Assembly (NCBI GenBank): GCA_014796735.1
Contig: JAAVIG010000023.1
Location: 1 to 9,663 of the forward strand
Source of the DNA: Oscillospiraceae bacterium
GTDB taxonomy: Bacteria; Bacillota; Clostridia; Oscillospirales; Ruminococcaceae
DNA length: 9,663 nucleotides
Direction of reading: 5' to 3'
Positions 6,503 to 9,663 of the stretch are shown here, piece after piece. The position numbers were made by a program, and so were the translations under genes. Under the pieces are notes generated by a model. It saw only the letters and a program-made list of their open reading frames with translations, searched no databases and was not told where the DNA came from. Within the stretch, counting starts at the first letter, position 1, and the number at the start of each line of letters is the position of its first letter.

Positions 6503-7546
6503 TTATGCCATAAAATCAAGAAAATCAAAGTAATATATATGCTTAAAAATATAGGTCTGGTCAATAGTCATTGTATTCAGGAAAATTATTTCGTTTCCGG
6601 TAAGGGAAATAATAACCTGAACAAAGATACATACAAGGAATATCACTATAGCGCCCTGAACAAATCCCGCGGCGGCACCGAACAGCTTGTTGACGCCTCC
6701 GATTATCGGGATATGATTTACCGTTTTGAACAGCTTTGACAATAAATTTACAGCAATCATTATTATAACAAAAATGATTACAAAAATCAATGTCCTCATG
6801 GGAACAAGCAGCGTGGGCCTTATCATATTGTCGGCAATGCTGTGAGCCAGATTATCGGTATTGGCGGTGTCCAGTACGGTAACAATAATTTTTTCCATAA
6901 CGGAATTGTCCGAGCTGTCTGTTTTCTCGGAAAGGCCCGTAACAAAGGACGGAAGCGAATTTCTAATATCGTTTATTATTTCGGTCATAGTCCCGAGAGC
7001 GGTACCCTCGGAAATTTTTTCCGCTACTACCGAGCCTAAGATCAGCCTGCCGAAGCCGTATTTTTCCGCGTCGGCGGATAAATATTCGACCATTCCGAGG
7101 TTGACCGAGGAATAATCCGTATTCTCCGAGGAGATTCCCAAAGAAGAAAGATCAACGCTCTCGATCCCCGTTTCGCTCAGATCCAGCCTTGACAGATCGA
7201 TACTCACCTTGCCCACATTTTCGGATATTGTTATAATTTCCGAAACAGGCTTTCCGTTGATCTTTGCCTTGCTCATATCCACGCTTTGCAGGCGCGAAAT
7301 AACTCCGTCTCCCATAAATTCGTCGATCCGAGTGCCGACCTCGTCCGTAACCGCGTCGGATATGATATTGTCGTAAACGGACACCGCAATACCGTCGCTT
7401 GTGAAAAGCGCGATACAAAAAGCCAGTACCAAAGCAGCAAAGCTCAGCAGCATGGAGATAAAGCCTTTTTTTATCCCCACAAAAATAAATCCTATAAATA
7501 TAGCAGCCACCGCCGCGTCATAAATCCAGCAAAACTGTGTTCCCAT
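6503..7546 (-). CDS. CvpA-family membrane protein with large extracytoplasmic insert
   Basis: This 347-residue protein has the CvpA (colicin V production) plan of two membrane-helix pairs: about 9-24 and 28-48, then 252-268 and 290-314. The loop GIKKGF between the first pair and the glycine-rich segment IPIIGGVNKLFGAAAGFVQGA before the last helix are typical of the family. Positive charges (K26-K27; K271, K274 and K287) place both short loops inside, so residues 50-250 should face outwards. CvpA proteins are usually around 160-200 residues; the extra length here is this middle domain, which I cannot assign. It has a D-L-S-rich stretch at 115-140. The molecular function of CvpA proteins is poorly known, with links to envelope integrity. 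AAGAAAGGAA nine bases upstream supports the start. The gene lies 43 bases after the DUF5711-like gene and 35 before clp. Confidence 0.85.
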   Translation of the reverse strand: MGTQFCWIYDAAVAAIFIGFIFVGIKKGFISMLLSFAALVLAFCIALFTSDGIAVSVYDNIISDAVTDEVGTRIDEFMGDGVISRLQSVDMSKAKINGKPVSEIITISENVGKVSIDLSRLDLSETGIESVDLSSLGISSENTDYSSVNLGMVEYLSADAEKYGFGRLILGSVVAEKISEGTALGTMTEIINDIRNSLPSFVTGLSEKTDSSDNSVMEKIIVTVLDTANTDNLAHSIADNMIRPTLLVPMRTLIFVIIFVIIMIAVNLLSKLFKTVNHIPIIGGVNKLFGAAAGFVQGAIVIFLVCIFVQVIISLTGNEIIFLNTMTIDQTYIFKHIYYFDFLDFMA

Positions 7547-7589
7547 TTTAAACCGTTCCTTTCTTTATAAGCACATTCTTAAAATTTGT

Positions 7590-8765
7590 TTAAATATATT
7601 CTATATCTACCGAATCATATCCCAACAATAAAATTGAATTTCCTATTTTAACAAATGACACGTAATCGTCTTTCAAACTTTTTTCCGCAATGATTTCCCC
7701 TTGCGAATCAAATCCGCGCAGCATGCCCGACTCCACAATATACGCATTTGCCCCGTCCGCTACGATACGGTTTATATTGGGAGCTGCCGCCTTTGTGGAA
7801 AGAGGCTGCATATCATTGTCAAAAATCGTCATTACCTTCTTGTTGGTGGCGGAATCGACATAAATAACGTCTGTTCTCGAAGAGGAAAAGTCGCAGCACT
7901 GAACAGTCCCCTGAAATTCCTTTTCCCCCGCGACCGCTCCGTCCGATTCGTTCAAGGAAAGCGCGTAGTTGTCATAAACTATTCTCACTCTTCCGTTTGC
8001 CGCATTCATTTTAACGGATATGGACGGTCTTGACAGCTTATAGCTCCAGACCGCCTCCGATTCACTGGTGGTATCGTATTTATATACGGCGGAATAAATA
8101 TCCCCGTTTTCAACGCCTATCACGCTGACATAAATATATCTTTCATCGGAGGAAAACTCAACGTTCATAACGTTTTCATCCGTGAATTTTCTTGTGTACT
8201 TCCATTCTCCGTTGCCATTGTAAACATAAATTATATTTGAATATCTGTCCGAATTTGTGACTATAGCGGCGGATTCGTTGGAGCTTAAGGAAGCGAAAAC
8301 TATTTTTTCCTCAACGCTTGCGGTATAAATAACGCTGGTTTTATTATACAGCGAAAAATCACTGTAATCCTTGTCATACAAAAGAATACGCTTTGTATTC
8401 GAGCATCGGTTGGGATTTGAATAGCCGTGTCTTAAAGCATAATACTGCCCTCCGTTGATACCGAAGGTGTACAGATATGTATCGGTAAGCAGAAAAAAGC
8501 TGTCGCCAAAGCTGTCAAAGGAGTACGAAGCACTGCCGGGAAGCTTTATGGGAAATCCCACCTCCTCAGAGGTCTTTGTCTCAATACGGGAAAAAATTCC
8601 GCGCAGGGGTTCTATTATCGCGGAAAAGTTTAACGCAACTATCAATACCGCCGCGCAAACGGCGCCCATTATAGCAAGCCTTTTGTAAAGTCTTTTCAGC
8701 TTTCTTTTTTTTCTGTATTGGGTCAAATCGGAGGTTTTAACGCCCGAGGTTTCCTTTTCCGCCAT
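7590..8765 (-). CDS. Membrane-anchored beta-rich protein, probably DUF5711 family
   Basis: This 391-residue protein begins with a strongly basic cytoplasmic tail (residues 15-30, many Lys/Arg), followed by one hydrophobic helix at about 31-50. The remainder is outside the membrane. That part is full of short alternating strands with Tyr/Ser/Asp turns (for example SSDERYIYVSV and VFASLSSNESAAIVTNS), reading like the repeated blades of a beta-propeller. No catalytic motif is evident. The architecture and the neighbouring cvpA match what I recall for the clostridial DUF5711 family of unknown function, but this name is from memory and was not searched. The ribosome site AGAAAGGGG ends six bases before the ATG. 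Co-transcription with truA upstream (23-base gap) and cvpA downstream is likely. A role as an envelope sensor or scaffold is only inference. Confidence 0.8.
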   Translation of the reverse strand: MAEKETSGVKTSDLTQYRKKRKLKRLYKRLAIMGAVCAAVLIVALNFSAIIEPLRGIFSRIETKTSEEVGFPIKLPGSASYSFDSFGDSFFLLTDTYLYTFGINGGQYYALRHGYSNPNRCSNTKRILLYDKDYSDFSLYNKTSVIYTASVEEKIVFASLSSNESAAIVTNSDRYSNIIYVYNGNGEWKYTRKFTDENVMNVEFSSDERYIYVSVIGVENGDIYSAVYKYDTTSESEAVWSYKLSRPSISVKMNAANGRVRIVYDNYALSLNESDGAVAGEKEFQGTVQCCDFSSSRTDVIYVDSATNKKVMTIFDNDMQPLSTKAAAPNINRIVADGANAYIVESGMLRGFDSQGEIIAEKSLKDDYVSFVKIGNSILLLGYDSVDIEYI

Positions 8766-8788
8766 TATTTTCCCCTTTCTTACAAGTT

Positions 8789-9538
8789 TCAGTAAAACAC
8801 CTTGTTTAAATAAAGCCCGCAGGGAGGAAGCGTTTTCCCCGCCTTTTCGCGTTCCCCGCTCTCCACCGCGGCTTTTACGTCCTCAACGCTTCGTTTTCCC
8901 TCGTTTACATATATAAGCGTTCCTACTATTATTCTTACCATATTATGAAGAAAGCCTTCTCCGCTGACGTAAAATTCAACAAAATTATTGTTTCGAATAA
9001 TTTTTATATCGCTGACCGTTCGCACCGTGGTTTTTAAGTGCTCCTTGGCTTCCGCCTTGCAGAACGCCGCAAAATCGTGAGTACCCGTTATTTCCTTTGC
9101 GGCGGAAAGTATTTTGTCCGTATCAATCTCATAGGGATAATGCAAAGCAAGACCCTCGGAAAAAACATTTCTTACAGGTGAGGTATCTATTATATACAAA
9201 TACTCCTTGCCCTTTGCGTCAAATCTTGCGTGAAAGTCCTCGTGTACCGCTTCGCAGGAAAGCGCCGCTATATCCCGCGGCAGTAATCCGTTCATAGCGG
9301 TCGTTAAACCCTTTTCGTCAATGCCGCTTAAAGCTTCGTCATATTTTACATTGAATACAAATTCACGGGCGTGAACTCCCGCATCTGTTCTTGAACAGCC
9401 GTTTATCGTCACATCCTGATTCAGCAGCCTTGACAATACCTTTTCCACGTTGTCCTGAACGGTATTTCCGCCGGGCTGGCTCTGATAGCCGTTATAGGCC
9501 GTACCGTTGTAAGCGATAGTGAATTTCAGATTTTTCAT
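8789..9538 (-). CDS. truA: tRNA pseudouridine synthase A
   Basis: TruA converts uridines 38-40 in the anticodon arm of many tRNAs to pseudouridine. The protein is 249 residues, normal for the family. The catalytic aspartate is D52 in GCSRTDAGVHA. Other family blocks are GNTVQ near the N-terminus, DFHARFDAKGKEY in the middle, GTHDFAAFC, GEGFLHNMVRIIVGTL and the terminal PPCGLYL. The ATG at 9538 overlaps the ecfT stop codon in TAATG and has only a weak ribosome site, so translation is probably coupled to ecfT. The ecfT-truA pairing is common in Firmicutes. There rplM and rpsI often follow; here they are replaced by the DUF5711-like gene. Confidence 0.97.
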   Translation of the reverse strand: MKNLKFTIAYNGTAYNGYQSQPGGNTVQDNVEKVLSRLLNQDVTINGCSRTDAGVHAREFVFNVKYDEALSGIDEKGLTTAMNGLLPRDIAALSCEAVHEDFHARFDAKGKEYLYIIDTSPVRNVFSEGLALHYPYEIDTDKILSAAKEITGTHDFAAFCKAEAKEHLKTTVRTVSDIKIIRNNNFVEFYVSGEGFLHNMVRIIVGTLIYVNEGKRSVEDVKAAVESGEREKAGKTLPPCGLYLNKVFY

Positions 9539-9663
9539 TAAAACACCATATTATCCAAAATAACAAATCCCAGCACCGTAAGCATAAGCAGAGTGATCAT
9601 AAAATCCATGGGCTGAGCCTTAAGCTGTCTTAGCTTTGTTCTGCCCTCTCCGCCTCTGTAGCA
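9538..9663 (-). CDS. ecfT: Energy-coupling factor transmembrane protein EcfT, 3' end (partial)
   Basis: The last 41 codons of a gene that begins beyond the right edge. The visible part contains YRGGEGRTKLRQLK, which matches the conserved cytoplasmic region near the C-terminus of EcfT/CbiQ proteins, followed by one hydrophobic helix (FMITLLMLTVLGFVIL) and a short tail. EcfT is the membrane scaffold of ECF vitamin and micronutrient importers: it couples two ATPases (EcfA1 and EcfA2) to interchangeable substrate-binding S components. The genes for those ATPases would be expected just outside the window. The stop TAA overlaps the truA start by one base. Confidence 0.85.
   Translation of the reverse strand, partial: CYRGGEGRTKLRQLKAQPMDFMITLLMLTVLGFVILDNMVF

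Noticed and set aside
6468..6580. CtsR heat-shock operator upstream of the Clp gene
   Set aside because: I looked for GGTCAAA-type tandem half sites. Only an imperfect GGTCTGGTCAA on the plus strand inside the CvpA coding region was seen, which does not fit the operator spacing.
6736..6764. TTGACA, 17-base gap, CATTAT on the plus strand
   Set aside because: It is a promoter-like match, but antisense inside the membrane-helix coding region of the CvpA-like gene, with no plus-strand gene downstream. AT-rich chance match is likely.
1..9663. CRISPR arrays, tRNA/rRNA genes, insertion sequences, phage genes or toxin-antitoxin pairs
   Set aside because: No regularly spaced repeats, transposase or integrase motifs, or RNA gene folds were seen. 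Nearly all bases are accounted for by conserved coding genes.

Overview
The window looks like a chromosomal segment from a Gram-positive anaerobe of the class Clostridia, probably a gut Oscillospirales/Ruminococcaceae-type organism. The reasons are the purine-rich AAAGGAGG-type ribosome sites, the moderate base composition, the ecfT-truA gene order, an N-terminal zinc-finger Clp ATPase of clostridial type, and a protein that resembles the clostridial DUF5711 group. This placement is inference from gene content; no search was run.

Layout. The plus strand (1-2006) carries the last 15 codons of what looks like a small heavy-metal-associated (HMA) domain protein, a spacer of about 100 bases holding an 8-bp inverted repeat, and a complete P1B-2-type (Zn/Cd/Pb) metal efflux ATPase. 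A strong hairpin at 2065-2098, with A and T runs on its flanks, sits between this unit and the convergent minus-strand genes and probably terminates transcription from both sides.

The minus strand (9663 down to 2136) is one tightly packed gene run: ecfT (3' end only), truA, a membrane-anchored DUF5711-like beta protein, a CvpA-family membrane protein with a large extracytoplasmic insert, a ClpC/ClpE-like AAA+ unfoldase, a short-chain dehydrogenase resembling YmfI, a 280-residue protein I do not recognise, and a GNAT acetyltransferase. Gaps are 43 bases or less, and two junctions overlap by one base (TAATG between ecfT and truA, TGATG between clp and the dehydrogenase). This suggests one long operon or overlapping transcripts whose promoter lies outside the window.

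How the genes may fit together. EcfT belongs to an energy-coupling-factor vitamin transporter and TruA modifies tRNA. The DUF5711-like and CvpA-like proteins are both predicted to expose large domains outside the membrane. The Clp ATPase probably unfolds substrates for ClpP. The dehydrogenase may act in elongation factor P modification. The operon therefore mixes translation, envelope and protein quality-control functions. Nothing in the window is a defence system, CRISPR array, prophage, transposon or RNA gene that I can support. The least explained parts are the unknown 280-residue gene, the extracytoplasmic insert of the CvpA-like protein, and the charged linker of the Clp ATPase.
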